This document shows positions 1-7,392 of a DNA stretch of 28,902 bases, piece after piece. This DNA comes from DAOTTW01 sp034437615 (GTDB taxonomy: Bacteria > Chloroflexota > Anaerolineae > Aggregatilineales > Phototrophicaceae). The notes under the pieces were generated by a model that saw only the letters and a program-made list of their open reading frames with translations, ran no database searches and was not told where the DNA came from. The DNA is taken from positions 1-28,902 of the forward strand of contig DAOTTW010000064.1 in assembly GCA_034437615.1 (NCBI GenBank), read 5' to 3'. The first letter of the stretch is position 1. Each line of letters opens with the position of its first letter. The position numbers and the translations under genes were made by a program.

Positions 1-132
1 ATAAACCAGCAGGAGGGCCATGGCATCCACGACCATCAGCGCCCCATACCGTATCGCATAATTCACGATATTAAACGAGGCCGAGGGACTTTGTCCCTCA
101 GCCTGAGCAGCAGCATTCGGTTGGATGCTCAT
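1..132 (-). CDS. Sugar ABC transporter permease, MalF-type (N-terminal fragment)
   Basis: Only the first 44 codons lie in the window; the gene runs off the left edge. The reading begins MSIQPNAAAQAEGQSPSASF, a polar N-terminus, and then enters a hydrophobic stretch (ALMVVDAMALLLVY) that looks like the first membrane helix. The start codon lies 15 nt after the stop of the MalE-like gene on the same strand. This is the usual order binding protein, then MalF, then MalG in maltose/maltodextrin importers. The identification therefore rests mostly on gene order and the start of a helix, not on a recognised permease motif. The predicted role is one half of the membrane channel for a sugar importer in the cytoplasmic membrane. 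Confidence 0.6.
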   Translation of the reverse strand, partial: MSIQPNAAAQAEGQSPSASFNIVNYAIRYGALMVVDAMALLLVY

Positions 133-147
133 GAGTTTGGTCTGCGT

Positions 148-1410
148 CTACTGCTCTAGCGACGTGCGGATTTGCTCGGCGGCCTGCATGAAGGCGGCTT
201 CACCATCAAGCTGACCCTGCGCGATCAGGTTCAGCGCGTCGGTCCAGGGCGTCCAGACGGAACCCATTTCCGGGATGGCAGGCATGGCGAGCGCCTCGGC
301 ACCAGCCTCAGCAAAGGCGGGGAAGTAGGGGTTGGTGGCGTTGGCTAGTGCTGGTTCGTAGGCGGCAGGGCGTGCGCGGCCCAGGTGTTCCATGGGTGTC
401 GCCGTAACTTCCTCGAAGCCATCGGCGGTTTCGTATTCGATGGTCACTTCGATTTCGTTGCTGGCGATGAAATCGAGCAGGAACAATTCGGCCAGCAGTT
501 GCTTATCGCTGAAGCTGCTAATCATGAAGCCTTGCACGCCGAGGAAGGGCTGCGCAGCACCAGCAGGGCCAGCGGGCAGCGCTGCGATCTCGAACGGTAC
601 ATCAGCGAGGCTGAGGCGTTCCAGGTTCCAGGGACCAGCGATGAACATGGCGGCGTCGCCTGCTTCAAACAGGGAAAGAACGGCGTCATCTGCGATGGTT
701 TCCGGTTGTAGGCCCGCTTCGACCATGCCATCAAACCACTGTGCGGCAGCGATGGAGCCTTCGGTGTCGATGCCGAGGTCATCAGCCACATAGTTACCCT
801 GCTCATCGAAGCCGAAGACGTAGCCACCAAAGGCCGTCTGAATGCCGAAGAACAGGTAGGGGTTGCCAGTGGCGATTACGAAACCACGCTGTTCGCCATC
901 GCTAGCTTCGGAGATGGCCGCGCTTATCTCTTGGGCTTCTTCCCAGGTTGCGGGCGGTGCATCGTAGCCGAATTCGGCCAGCATGTCCGGGTTGTAGGCC
1001 AGCGCCACGTTCTCGGTGTATTGTGGCATGGCGTATAGCGTGCCCTCGTAGGTGAAGGCTTCTTTTGCGACCTCTACGAAATCGTCGGCTTTGTCGCCCA
1101 GGTCAACTGGGGTCAGCAGGCCGTTAACGACCAATTCACCGAGCCAGTCGTGGGCACCAACGATCAGATCGGGGCCTTCGCCAGCGGGGGCGGCGGTCTT
1201 GAAGTTGTCGCGGATGTCACCGAAGGCCAACTCCTGCACCGTGATGCCGATGCCGAATTCCTGTGCGAAGAAAACCCCCAACTCTTCGATGATGACGGCA
1301 CGTTGTTCATCTGCCCAGATCAGCAGGTTGTCGTCGTCCTGTGCAACGGCGGTGCTGACAGCACCCAATGCTAAAACGGCTAACAAAACAGCAATAACAA
1401 ACTTACGCAT
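148..1410 (-). CDS. Maltose/maltodextrin-type ABC transporter substrate-binding protein
   Basis: This 420-residue extracytoplasmic solute-binding protein belongs to family 1 (MalE-like). It has a Sec signal peptide (MRKF, a hydrophobic core, then STAVAQ before DDD) with no lipobox cysteine, so it should be a soluble or loosely held exported protein. MalE-like motifs follow in order: GPDLIVGAHDWLGELVVNGLL near residues 80-100, YAMPQYTENVALAYN near 125-140, and AAMFIAGPWNL near 260. The length is close to the family norm. A purine-rich AGAAAGG lies about 10 nt before the ATG, and a good promoter lies further upstream. It is first in an operon with the permease gene that starts 15 nt after its stop. 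The exact sugar cannot be read from sequence. Confidence 0.93.
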   Translation of the reverse strand: MRKFVIAVLLAVLALGAVSTAVAQDDDNLLIWADEQRAVIIEELGVFFAQEFGIGITVQELAFGDIRDNFKTAAPAGEGPDLIVGAHDWLGELVVNGLLTPVDLGDKADDFVEVAKEAFTYEGTLYAMPQYTENVALAYNPDMLAEFGYDAPPATWEEAQEISAAISEASDGEQRGFVIATGNPYLFFGIQTAFGGYVFGFDEQGNYVADDLGIDTEGSIAAAQWFDGMVEAGLQPETIADDAVLSLFEAGDAAMFIAGPWNLERLSLADVPFEIAALPAGPAGAAQPFLGVQGFMISSFSDKQLLAELFLLDFIASNEIEVTIEYETADGFEEVTATPMEHLGRARPAAYEPALANATNPYFPAFAEAGAEALAMPAIPEMGSVWTPWTDALNLIAQGQLDGEAAFMQAAEQIRTSLEQ

Positions 1411-1445
1411 TGTTAATGTACCTTTCTAAAGTGATGGCTTATTTT

Positions 1446-1459
1446 GTGTCCTCAGACAC
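1446..1459. promoter_or_regulatory. Short inverted repeat in the malE-like leader
   Basis: GTGTC and GACAC are separated by four bases (CTCA). The repeat sits just downstream of the -10 box of the minus-strand promoter, roughly where transcription would start. This is a common place for an operator, but five base pairs per arm is short and chance cannot be excluded. Confidence 0.25.
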
Positions 1460-1468
1460 GATACCCTG

Positions 1469-1496
1469 ATTATAGTCCCGAATTGCGCGTTGTCTA
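1469..1496 (-). promoter_or_regulatory. Sigma70-like promoter for the malE-like operon
   Basis: Read on the minus strand, TAGACA (1496-1491, five of six matches to TTGACA) is followed after 16 bases by a perfect TATAAT (1474-1469). The expected start of transcription is near 1462, giving a leader of about 50 nt before the ATG of the binding-protein gene. This is the best promoter match noticed in the window. Confidence 0.65.
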
Positions 1497-1559
1497 ACAT
1501 AGCTTTCATCAGATCGCGGACGTGTTTGGGTTAATTTTGACGCTCGCCCCCTGAGAGGG

Positions 1560-1940
1560 TTACGTAGCGTCTGTGGGATTATCGGATGTGCTGGCGTCTT
1601 TATCATCATTGTCATTGGCCACGTCATCCGGGCAGATCAGGTGCAGGTATTCCCAGGTATACATGCCCGTCGAATGGCCATCATCCCAGATGGGCTGAAT
1701 GGCATAATTGCCGACGGGGTGAATGGCCTTGACGGTGTAGGAGCGTGCCGGGGTCAGCGTTAATATGTTCTCTGGTGCGTATTCCAGGCCCATGCGTGCA
1801 TGTCCGCCCCGGCATTCCACACAGGGGCAGGCTTCGCGCAGTTGTGGCAGGGGATAGCGACAGGTGCGGCCATCGTTCCAGGTGATGATTAGGACGCCTT
1901 CGGTTTTGTTGAGTGTGATAGCGGTAGGTTTTGCTTGCAT
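1560..1940 (-). CDS. DUF971 / gamma-butyrobetaine hydroxylase-like N-terminal domain protein
   Basis: The protein has 126 residues. Its first about 100 residues match the DUF971 (GBBH-like N-terminal) pattern: ITWNDGRTCRYPLPQLREACPCVEC, then PVGNYAIQPIWDDGHSTGMYTWEYL. In eukaryotic gamma-butyrobetaine hydroxylase this small domain precedes the oxygenase and binds zinc. In bacteria it usually stands alone and has been linked by context to iron-sulfur or metal handling, without a settled function. The CxxC pair (CPCVEC) and the DGH are visible. The last 20 residues (DDVANDNDDKDASTSDNPTDAT) are an acidic, disordered tail. The start lies 7 nt after the stop of the upstream small membrane peptide, so the two are probably co-transcribed. 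Confidence 0.85.
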   Translation of the reverse strand: MQAKPTAITLNKTEGVLIITWNDGRTCRYPLPQLREACPCVECRGGHARMGLEYAPENILTLTPARSYTVKAIHPVGNYAIQPIWDDGHSTGMYTWEYLHLICPDDVANDNDDKDASTSDNPTDAT

Positions 1941-1947
1941 AGCCCGT

Positions 1948-2079
1948 TTACGCAGCGATACCAGCGACGATGATAGCCGTCACGATTACGCCGACGACCA
2001 GCACAACCAGCGCCAGTACGCCGATGACCGATACAAAGACGATGTTGCCACAACCGAGGTTGTTTTCTGCTTCTTCCAT
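1948..2079 (-). CDS. Small single-helix membrane peptide
   Basis: This is a 43-residue reading, MEEAENNLGCGN followed by about 30 almost purely hydrophobic residues (IVFVSVIGVLALVVLVVGVI and onward), so it is one transmembrane helix with a short acidic head. The frame is open for 19 more codons upstream (ATG at 2136), which would add a Lys/Arg-rich head (KKKKKPRKKERKRP). I chose the inner ATG because the purine-rich GAAAGAAAAAGA just upstream can serve as a ribosome-binding site. It is followed after 7 nt by the DUF971 gene. No family is recognised; the function is unknown. Confidence 0.5.
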   Translation of the reverse strand: MEEAENNLGCGNIVFVSVIGVLALVVLVVGVIVTAIIVAGIAA

Positions 2080-2151
2080 TGGTCTTTTTCTTTCTTTTTT
2101 TCTCGGCTTTTTTTTCTTTTTGGTAGCACCACACAATAGCGTGGTCGTGTG

Positions 2152-2231
2152 TTTTTGGCAGCGGACGCAGCAAGCCGCGTCCCTACACAGAACGCGATTG
2201 TAGGGACACCATTCATGGCGTCCGCCAAAAA
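2152..2231. repeat. Dispersed hairpin repeat, copy A
   Basis: The element is bounded by TTTTTGG and CCAAAAA. Inside are three potential stems: GGACGC/GCGTCC (2163-2182), a perfect nine-base GTCCCTACA/TGTAGGGAC with the loop CAGAACGCGAT, and GGACACC/GGCGTCC with one mismatch. The core from GCGTCCCTACA to TGTAGGGAC is the same as in the copy at 21297-21366. It is intergenic and carries no ORF of its own. It resembles a REP- or MITE-like non-autonomous element. Confidence 0.75.
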
Positions 2232-2359
2232 TCAGCTGCTGTCATTTTAGCGCAAGTGTCCGCTTGTAGCACCCGTCATCTGTCGCAGATGACCATGTAT
2301 AATGCATTGATTATAGCTTGTCGTACTCGCTGTCTAACAACACTAAATTCATAAACAAA

Positions 2360-2381
2360 TGTCACATGCCTGAATGTGACA
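2360..2381. promoter_or_regulatory. Perfect 8+8 inverted repeat, possible operator or hairpin
   Basis: TGTCACAT (2360-2367) and ATGTGACA (2374-2381) are perfect complements around the six bases GCCTGA. The repeat lies about 55 nt upstream of the small ORF at 2437. The arms and spacing would suit a dimeric regulator of the CRP/FNR or GntR type, or a stem-loop in a leader. No run of T follows, so it is not a typical terminator. Confidence 0.45.
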
Positions 2382-2436
2382 CCTATGAGATGATGTAGAT
2401 AACTTAGTGGCCGAAAATTGAAGGTGAGGTGACAAC

Positions 2437-2592
2437 ATGATGTGGTTACATTTTAAATATTATTTGATGCGGCACGAGCAAACGATCCGCAGGGCACAGC
2501 GCATGAACGACCTCAAGCAAGAACCGGAGAATCCGCGAGCGCACCGCCGCCGTGAGCGCCGTCTGCGTCGGTTGTATGTTGGTCATCAATGA
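2437..2592 (+). CDS. Small basic protein of unknown function (51 aa)
   Basis: The reading opens with MMWLHFKYYLMRHEQTIRRA and ends in an arginine-rich stretch (RAHRRRERRLRRLYVGHQ). A strong Shine-Dalgarno sequence, AAGGTGAGGTG, lies five to six bases before the ATG, which is the main reason for calling it; either of the two adjacent ATGs could be used. The charge pattern would fit a nucleic-acid- or membrane-surface-binding peptide, but I recognise no family. It stands between two copies of the hairpin repeat and behind the inverted repeat at 2360-2381, so it is probably its own transcription unit. It could still be a chance ORF. Confidence 0.5.
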   Translation: MMWLHFKYYLMRHEQTIRRAQRMNDLKQEPENPRAHRRRERRLRRLYVGHQ

Positions 2593-2641
2593 TATTGGTC
2601 AGATTAACAGAGAAAGCAAAACGGATTCGGATGATGTGCGT

Positions 2642-2703
2642 GGGGACGCCATGCTTAGCGTCCGCAGACGGCGGACACGGCAAGCCGTGTCCCTACGACC
2701 ATT
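2642..2703. repeat. Dispersed hairpin repeat, copy B
   Basis: GGGACGCC, six bases, TAGCGTCCGC is followed by GGCGGACACGGC and GCCGTGTCCCTACGACCAT. The second part forms a perfect nine-base stem, GGACACGGC (2673-2681) with GCCGTGTCC (2684-2692), around a two-base AA loop. The same layout, with a TT loop, occurs at 13995-14060. The remaining bases between 2593 and 2798 show no gene. Confidence 0.75.
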
Positions 2704-2798
2704 CAGGCTGATTTTCATTCGTCCATAAGTCGCTACAGCTTGCGATACGCCAGAAAAAGCAGTAATGCACGGCTTACCTACGTTGGTGCGTGCGTCGC

Positions 2799-2826
2799 TT
2801 GTTTCTGATGCCCCCTTTGCTAAAAT
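2799..2826 (+). promoter_or_regulatory. Possible sigma70-like promoter for the lipoprotein gene
   Basis: TTGTTT (2799-2804) is followed after 16 bases by TAAAAT (2821-2826), about 43 nt before the ATG at 2870. Both boxes are imperfect, so this is a moderate match only. Confidence 0.35.
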
Positions 2827-2869
2827 ACCCCACCATTACTGACAACCGATTGATGGAGAAACCACCCTG

Positions 2870-3565
2870 ATGCGTTTACGCTTGATTGCGCTTGTGCTAC
2901 CCGCCTTGCTGCTTGCCGCGTGCCAGAGCAGCAACCAGTCCACTATGTACGTGCAGGAAGTCACCCGTGTTGTAACCGTTGTTGCGACAGCCATTGATAG
3001 CGGCTCTGTTGTTGCACAGGCGAATACACCCCTACCGACGGCAACCGCATCTACGATACCGAGCCAGATGCCGTCATCACCGACTGCAACGTTCACCCCG
3101 GCACCGACGACTACACCGGATGTATTCCCGACGCCATCTATCGGTGAAATCTTCGTTGCAGAACAGGTCTTTGAGCGTGGGCGTATGTTTTGGCTGGAAC
3201 CTGTCAACCAAATCTGGGTGATTACACAGGATGAAGAAGGGCGCAATGCCTGGTACGTCTTCCAGGATACCTATGATGATAACGAACCGGAAAGCGACCC
3301 CAGCTTGCAGCCCCCGGCAGGGCTGATGCAGCCCATACGCGGCTTCGGCAAGCTGTGGCGCGAAAATCAGGACATTCAGGATTTGCTCGGTTGGGCGACG
3401 GATAGCGAACTCGGCTACTTCACGCGCTACGAATTTCATGCGGGTGGTGAAGTCAGTTCAGATAACGAGTACATCCCCGGCCCCGGCTATCACCTGATCG
3501 AAACGCTCGATCAGCAGGTGATCCGCTTTAATGAGGTGGATCGCACTTGGCAAATTGTCAGCTAG
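2870..3565 (+). CDS. Stalk lipoprotein with C-terminal beta-rich domain
   Basis: This 231-residue exported lipoprotein has a signal peptide ending in LLAAC, so Cys18 is the lipidated residue. It is followed by the YVQEVTRVVTVVATA segment common at the head of Chloroflexota lipoproteins, and then a Pro/Thr/Ser-rich flexible stalk (about residues 50-90). The folded part (about 92-231) contains FERGRMFWLEP, WYVFQDTYDDNEPESDP and RGFGKLWRENQDIQDLLGWA. This pattern recurs in secreted Chloroflexota proteins, but I know of no assigned function. GGAG lies about 11 nt upstream of the ATG. The protein should be anchored on the outer face of the membrane with its domain held out on the stalk. It is 70 nt before the glycosidase-like gene. 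Confidence 0.8.
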   Translation: MRLRLIALVLPALLLAACQSSNQSTMYVQEVTRVVTVVATAIDSGSVVAQANTPLPTATASTIPSQMPSSPTATFTPAPTTTPDVFPTPSIGEIFVAEQVFERGRMFWLEPVNQIWVITQDEEGRNAWYVFQDTYDDNEPESDPSLQPPAGLMQPIRGFGKLWRENQDIQDLLGWATDSELGYFTRYEFHAGGEVSSDNEYIPGPGYHLIETLDQQVIRFNEVDRTWQIVS

Positions 3566-3635
3566 CGTGCATCCTAATTGCAGATGGCCGAACAGGTGCT
3601 ACGAATAGACCTGATGTAAGCAATGGGGAAGCCGC

Positions 3636-6191
3636 ATGAAAAATTTACGTCGCTGGCAAGGCTCGTCGCAGGTGGGTACATTTACCCTGGCAGCGGACGC
3701 CCGCCTGAGCCGCACGAACTACGCCGACGATCAAGCCTGGGATTTACGCTTGGGCAAGGGTGATTCGCCTGCACTGGCCCTGCAAACCACCTATGGGATG
3801 CGTGCTGGTCTTGTGAGCCTTGTGCCGATCTGGACACAAACGCAGGATGGCCACAGTATCTATCAGGCGCAGACGTATCACCAAGCGCCGCAGATGGTGC
3901 ATTTTGCGCCCAACTACGTCGAAATTGAGGCGCAGTTGCTGCCCGATGTCGTGCTGAGCGCGTATTACTGGGCGCTGGAATCGCGTGCTGTGGGTGGCGT
4001 GTATAGCTTGCAGAATAACAGCAATGCGCCGCTCTCGTTGCGCTTCGAGATTTTCGGGCATGTGGTGCTGGATGGCGCTGAGCAAAGCCTCGGTCTGATC
4101 TCGATGCGGACGGGTGGCAACGCGCTGTATCTGGGTGACATCCGCACGATTTCGCCTGTGGTGATGGTGCAGGACGGTAGCACCCGTGCAGAAGCGGGCT
4201 TGAGTCCGCGTGTGGGGCGTGACCTGAAGCTGGAGCCGGGCGAAAAAGCCACTGTGCGATGGGTGCATACGGGCCTCGGTGATATGCGCCAATCGCTGAA
4301 CCTGGCGCGGCGCTGGCTGGCGACAGATTGGCAACCGCACTTGCAGCAGATCAACGACGCGGCGCTGAGCCTGCCGACGCTGCAAACGGGCGACAAAGAT
4401 CAGGATTTCGCGTTGGATTGGTCGTATAACCAGATTGTGCAATCCATCGTGCGGCCTGCGGGTAATTTCCCGCGTCATACCTATGTATCGCAGCGCTTCA
4501 GTGGTGTCGGCTTTAGCCCACGTGCGGATGGCAGCAAGCATTTACGCTCTTGGAGTGGCCAAGACCCCTTTGTGCTGTACAGCATCGCGCCTGTGCTGGC
4601 CACCATCGCGCCGGAGATCGCGCAGGGCTTCATCGAGAATTACATTGCGGTGCAGCAACAGGACGGCTGGATTGACCTGAAGCCCGGTGCGGCTGGCCAG
4701 CGTGCTGATTTGCTGTGTACGCCGCTGCTGGCGACGATCAGCCTGAAAATTTACGACGTAACACAGGACGCCGACTGGCTTAAGCGCGTATTCCCGCCGA
4801 TGCTGCGCTTTTTCGTGCGCTGGCTCGGCAAGGATTTAGATGCAGACAACGACGGCTTCCCCGAATGGCAGGATGAGCGTCAGCAGGGCTATGTGACTTT
4901 CCCGACGTTTGGCACGAGTTTCAATTGGGCGCAGGGTGCCGATGTGCGCACGGTTGAAGGGCCGGATATGGCCGCCTATCTGCTATCCGAAGTGTACAGC
5001 TTGCAGCAGATGGCGACGGTGCTGGGCGAAGAGGCCGAACAAAAGCAACTACAAGGTTACATCGACGCGCTGCAAGAAGAACTAGCAACGCTGTGGGATG
5101 GCACGCGCTATGCCTATCGTGACCGCGACACTGATGTGACGACATCGGGCATGGTCCTGCTAGAAGGCGGTGTTGGCGACCAAGAGCATGTGCTGAAGCA
5201 GCCGTTTGTCGTGCCGAACCGCGTGATTTTGCGTGTTATCGGCGGTGCACGCCACGTACCCCGTGTGACCGCCTATGTGAAGGGCCTGGATGCGGACGGC
5301 AACGCTATCAGTGCGACGATTGAGCCGGATGATTTCCGTTGGCAGTACCGCGAAGGCGTGGCCACCACACAGCAGGTCTTTTCACAGGTCGATAGCATCC
5401 ACTGTGAGGGCCTGAGCCGCGTCTACAAGATTGACGCACACACAGTTGATACAACCGGGCTGGATGCGAACGCGCTGTTGCCGCTGTGGGCGCTGACCTA
5501 CAGCGATGTAGACGCCGATAAAGCCGCCAGCCTGATTAAATTGGCGACAGATAGCGAGCACTTCTACCGCAACAACGGCATCACGATGGTTTCTGCCAAA
5601 GACAAAGATAAAAATAACGAAGGGCGCTTTGACCCGGCCAACGAAAACGGCGCTGGTGGCCTGTGGCCGTTCTGGTCGGCGCTGGTGGCCGAAGGTCTGG
5701 CTCGAAATGGTGCTGGTGACAAGGCCGCCGACGTGCTGAAGAATATGCTGAAGATGCAAGCGGATGTGTTGGAACGCGAAGGCCGTTTCTTCAGCTTTTA
5801 TCACGCCGACAAAGCGACTGGCTTAGGTGAACGGCATCACTTAAGCGGCATCGTGCCCGTTAGCCTGCTGATGCAGTTGGTGGGCATTCAGGTACGCTCG
5901 CCGGGTGAGGTCGTCTATGGGGCGGCTTTTCACTGGGGGCGTGCGATCACAATTCGGCAACATGGCGTTTACGTGCGGCGCACGCGCAACAGCACGAAGA
6001 TTAAATTTCCGTCAGGGCATACGGTAGAATTAGATGCAAACGCGGCTACGCAGACCTTGACAGACCCGCAACCCCTGCCGAAACCGACGCTGGTGCCGCT
6101 GGAATTGCCAGAAATTCAGCAGCCAGCACCACCCAAGCCTGCGACACCAAGCCCGCAACGTGTTATTATAGAGGTGGAACATGAAGACTGA
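3636..6191 (+). CDS. Six-hairpin glycosidase-like protein (GH63/GH15-type alpha/alpha barrel)
   Basis: The protein has 851 residues and no signal peptide, so it is probably cytoplasmic. The first about 230 residues are beta-rich (ALESRAVGGVYSLQNNSNAPLSLRF, a beta-sandwich-like region before the barrel). The central and later part has the helix-pair pattern of (alpha/alpha)6 glycosidases: ENYIAVQQQDGWIDLKPG, DLDADNDGFPEWQDE near residue 400, and GAGGLWPFWSALVAEGLARNG near 675. These are typical of GH63-, glucoamylase- or amylo-alpha-1,6-glucosidase-like enzymes. I cannot assign the sugar or the catalytic acids with certainty. The last about 60 residues are Pro-rich (PLPKPTLVPLELPEIQQPAP). GGGGA lies six bases before the ATG. 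The histidine kinase gene starts 11 nt after its stop. Confidence 0.65.
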   Translation: MKNLRRWQGSSQVGTFTLAADARLSRTNYADDQAWDLRLGKGDSPALALQTTYGMRAGLVSLVPIWTQTQDGHSIYQAQTYHQAPQMVHFAPNYVEIEAQLLPDVVLSAYYWALESRAVGGVYSLQNNSNAPLSLRFEIFGHVVLDGAEQSLGLISMRTGGNALYLGDIRTISPVVMVQDGSTRAEAGLSPRVGRDLKLEPGEKATVRWVHTGLGDMRQSLNLARRWLATDWQPHLQQINDAALSLPTLQTGDKDQDFALDWSYNQIVQSIVRPAGNFPRHTYVSQRFSGVGFSPRADGSKHLRSWSGQDPFVLYSIAPVLATIAPEIAQGFIENYIAVQQQDGWIDLKPGAAGQRADLLCTPLLATISLKIYDVTQDADWLKRVFPPMLRFFVRWLGKDLDADNDGFPEWQDERQQGYVTFPTFGTSFNWAQGADVRTVEGPDMAAYLLSEVYSLQQMATVLGEEAEQKQLQGYIDALQEELATLWDGTRYAYRDRDTDVTTSGMVLLEGGVGDQEHVLKQPFVVPNRVILRVIGGARHVPRVTAYVKGLDADGNAISATIEPDDFRWQYREGVATTQQVFSQVDSIHCEGLSRVYKIDAHTVDTTGLDANALLPLWALTYSDVDADKAASLIKLATDSEHFYRNNGITMVSAKDKDKNNEGRFDPANENGAGGLWPFWSALVAEGLARNGAGDKAADVLKNMLKMQADVLEREGRFFSFYHADKATGLGERHHLSGIVPVSLLMQLVGIQVRSPGEVVYGAAFHWGRAITIRQHGVYVRRTRNSTKIKFPSGHTVELDANAATQTLTDPQPLPKPTLVPLELPEIQQPAPPKPATPSPQRVIIEVEHED

Positions 6192-6202
6192 GCGGAAAAC
6201 TC

Positions 6203-7285
6203 ATGCAGCAAAACGCATCTCGGCAGGGCTTAGGGCGGGCACAAGCCAAGCAAAACACGGATACAGACAAAGCAACGGACGCTGATAGCCGTCCAACGCT
6301 GGAATTTTTGATGCGCAGTAGCTCCGATGGGGTACTGCTGGCGGGTGCGGCGCTCAAGCTGACCCACATCAACCCGGCGGCGGCGGCTATGCTGGCCATC
6401 ACGCCAGATGAAGTATTAGGGCGCAGGCCGCAGGACGTTTTTAAGCGCAACCAGGCGCTTGTCAACCTTTTTGGCAGGGACGGTGAGCAACGCTTGGATG
6501 TACGTTTGCCGCGTCAGCGCCTGGCCGTCGGTATCGCAGAGACGCTGCGAACCGGTGAACGGGTCGTACTGCTGCATGATGTGACCGAAAAGCGTGACCT
6601 CGATACGCGCCGCGATATGCTGATGCATTCAATTAGCCATGACCTGCGCAACCCGATCTCAGCAGTGGGCGGCTTTGCAGAACTCGTCGCAAAATTCGGG
6701 GACCTGAACGAACAGCAGGACCGTTTTCTGCGTCGCATCCGTCAGACCAGCGATAAATTGCAGGATGTAATTGGCTCGCTGGTCGATCTGGCCTGGATAG
6801 AAGCCGGGATGCCGTTGGCGCACGTGCCGATCCGCCTCGGTGAAGCCATCGACAAGGCCATCCGTGAGGTACGTGATCTGGCGCAGAAGCGCAGCATCGG
6901 CATTGCCACCTCACTGCAAAAGCCGCTGCCCGTTGTCATGGGCGACCCCCAACGCCTGCATCTCGTGATTTATCACCTGCTGCATAACGCTATCATCTAT
7001 TCCAGGCCGGAGGATAACATCGTTATCCATGCCTGGGGTGATGAAAATGAAGTGTATTGCAGTGTGGCCGATCAAGGCATTGGTATTGCCGATAGCGAGC
7101 TGGAATTGATCTTCGACCGCATGTATCGCTCACGCGATGAGCAGGTGCGCAATATCCCCGGTGGTGGCCTGGGCCTGACCATCGCCCGCACCATCATACG
7201 CCGTCATGGTGGCGACATCTGGGCTTCTAGCAATTTGGGCGTGGGCAGCACGTTCACTTTTGTTTTGCCTGTTGTGCAATTGTAG
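6203..7285 (+). CDS. PAS-domain sensor histidine kinase
   Basis: The protein has 360 residues and no membrane helix, so it is a soluble cytoplasmic kinase. A PAS-like domain spans about residues 33-125 (SSDGVLLAGAALKLTHINPA, ending in LLHDVTEKRDL). The HisKA helix carries the phospho-acceptor His146 in SISHDLRNPISAVGGFAELV. The HATPase_c domain has an N box with Asn262 (LLHNAI), the G1 box DQGIGI at 290-295 and the G2 box GGGLGL at 320-325. All key catalytic parts are present. It follows the glycosidase-like gene by 11 nt and may be in its operon. No response regulator is encoded anywhere in the window, so the partner lies elsewhere. The signal sensed is unknown. Confidence 0.93.
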   Translation: MQQNASRQGLGRAQAKQNTDTDKATDADSRPTLEFLMRSSSDGVLLAGAALKLTHINPAAAAMLAITPDEVLGRRPQDVFKRNQALVNLFGRDGEQRLDVRLPRQRLAVGIAETLRTGERVVLLHDVTEKRDLDTRRDMLMHSISHDLRNPISAVGGFAELVAKFGDLNEQQDRFLRRIRQTSDKLQDVIGSLVDLAWIEAGMPLAHVPIRLGEAIDKAIREVRDLAQKRSIGIATSLQKPLPVVMGDPQRLHLVIYHLLHNAIIYSRPEDNIVIHAWGDENEVYCSVADQGIGIADSELELIFDRMYRSRDEQVRNIPGGGLGLTIARTIIRRHGGDIWASSNLGVGSTFTFVLPVVQL

Positions 7286-7392
7286 AATTTACCAGGGTTA
7301 TACAGGACAATTAACGTAGACGAATGCGAATTGTGCACTACAATGATGCGCGATTTTGCTGATTGCAGCGATTGGCGCAAAGACAAAGTTAC

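Noticed and set aside
2298..2303. TATAAT on the plus strand as a promoter for the small ORF at 2437
   Set aside because: No acceptable -35 box lies 15-19 bases upstream, so a perfect -10 alone is not enough.
2152..2703. Possible CRISPR-like array from the repeats near 2150 and 2650
   Set aside because: Only two copies lie near each other, they are of different subtypes with no regular spacing, and there are no cas genes.
3744..4541. Minus-strand ORF of 265 codons opposite the glycosidase-like gene
   Set aside because: It is an antisense shadow with high Arg/His/Gln content and no recognisable domain.
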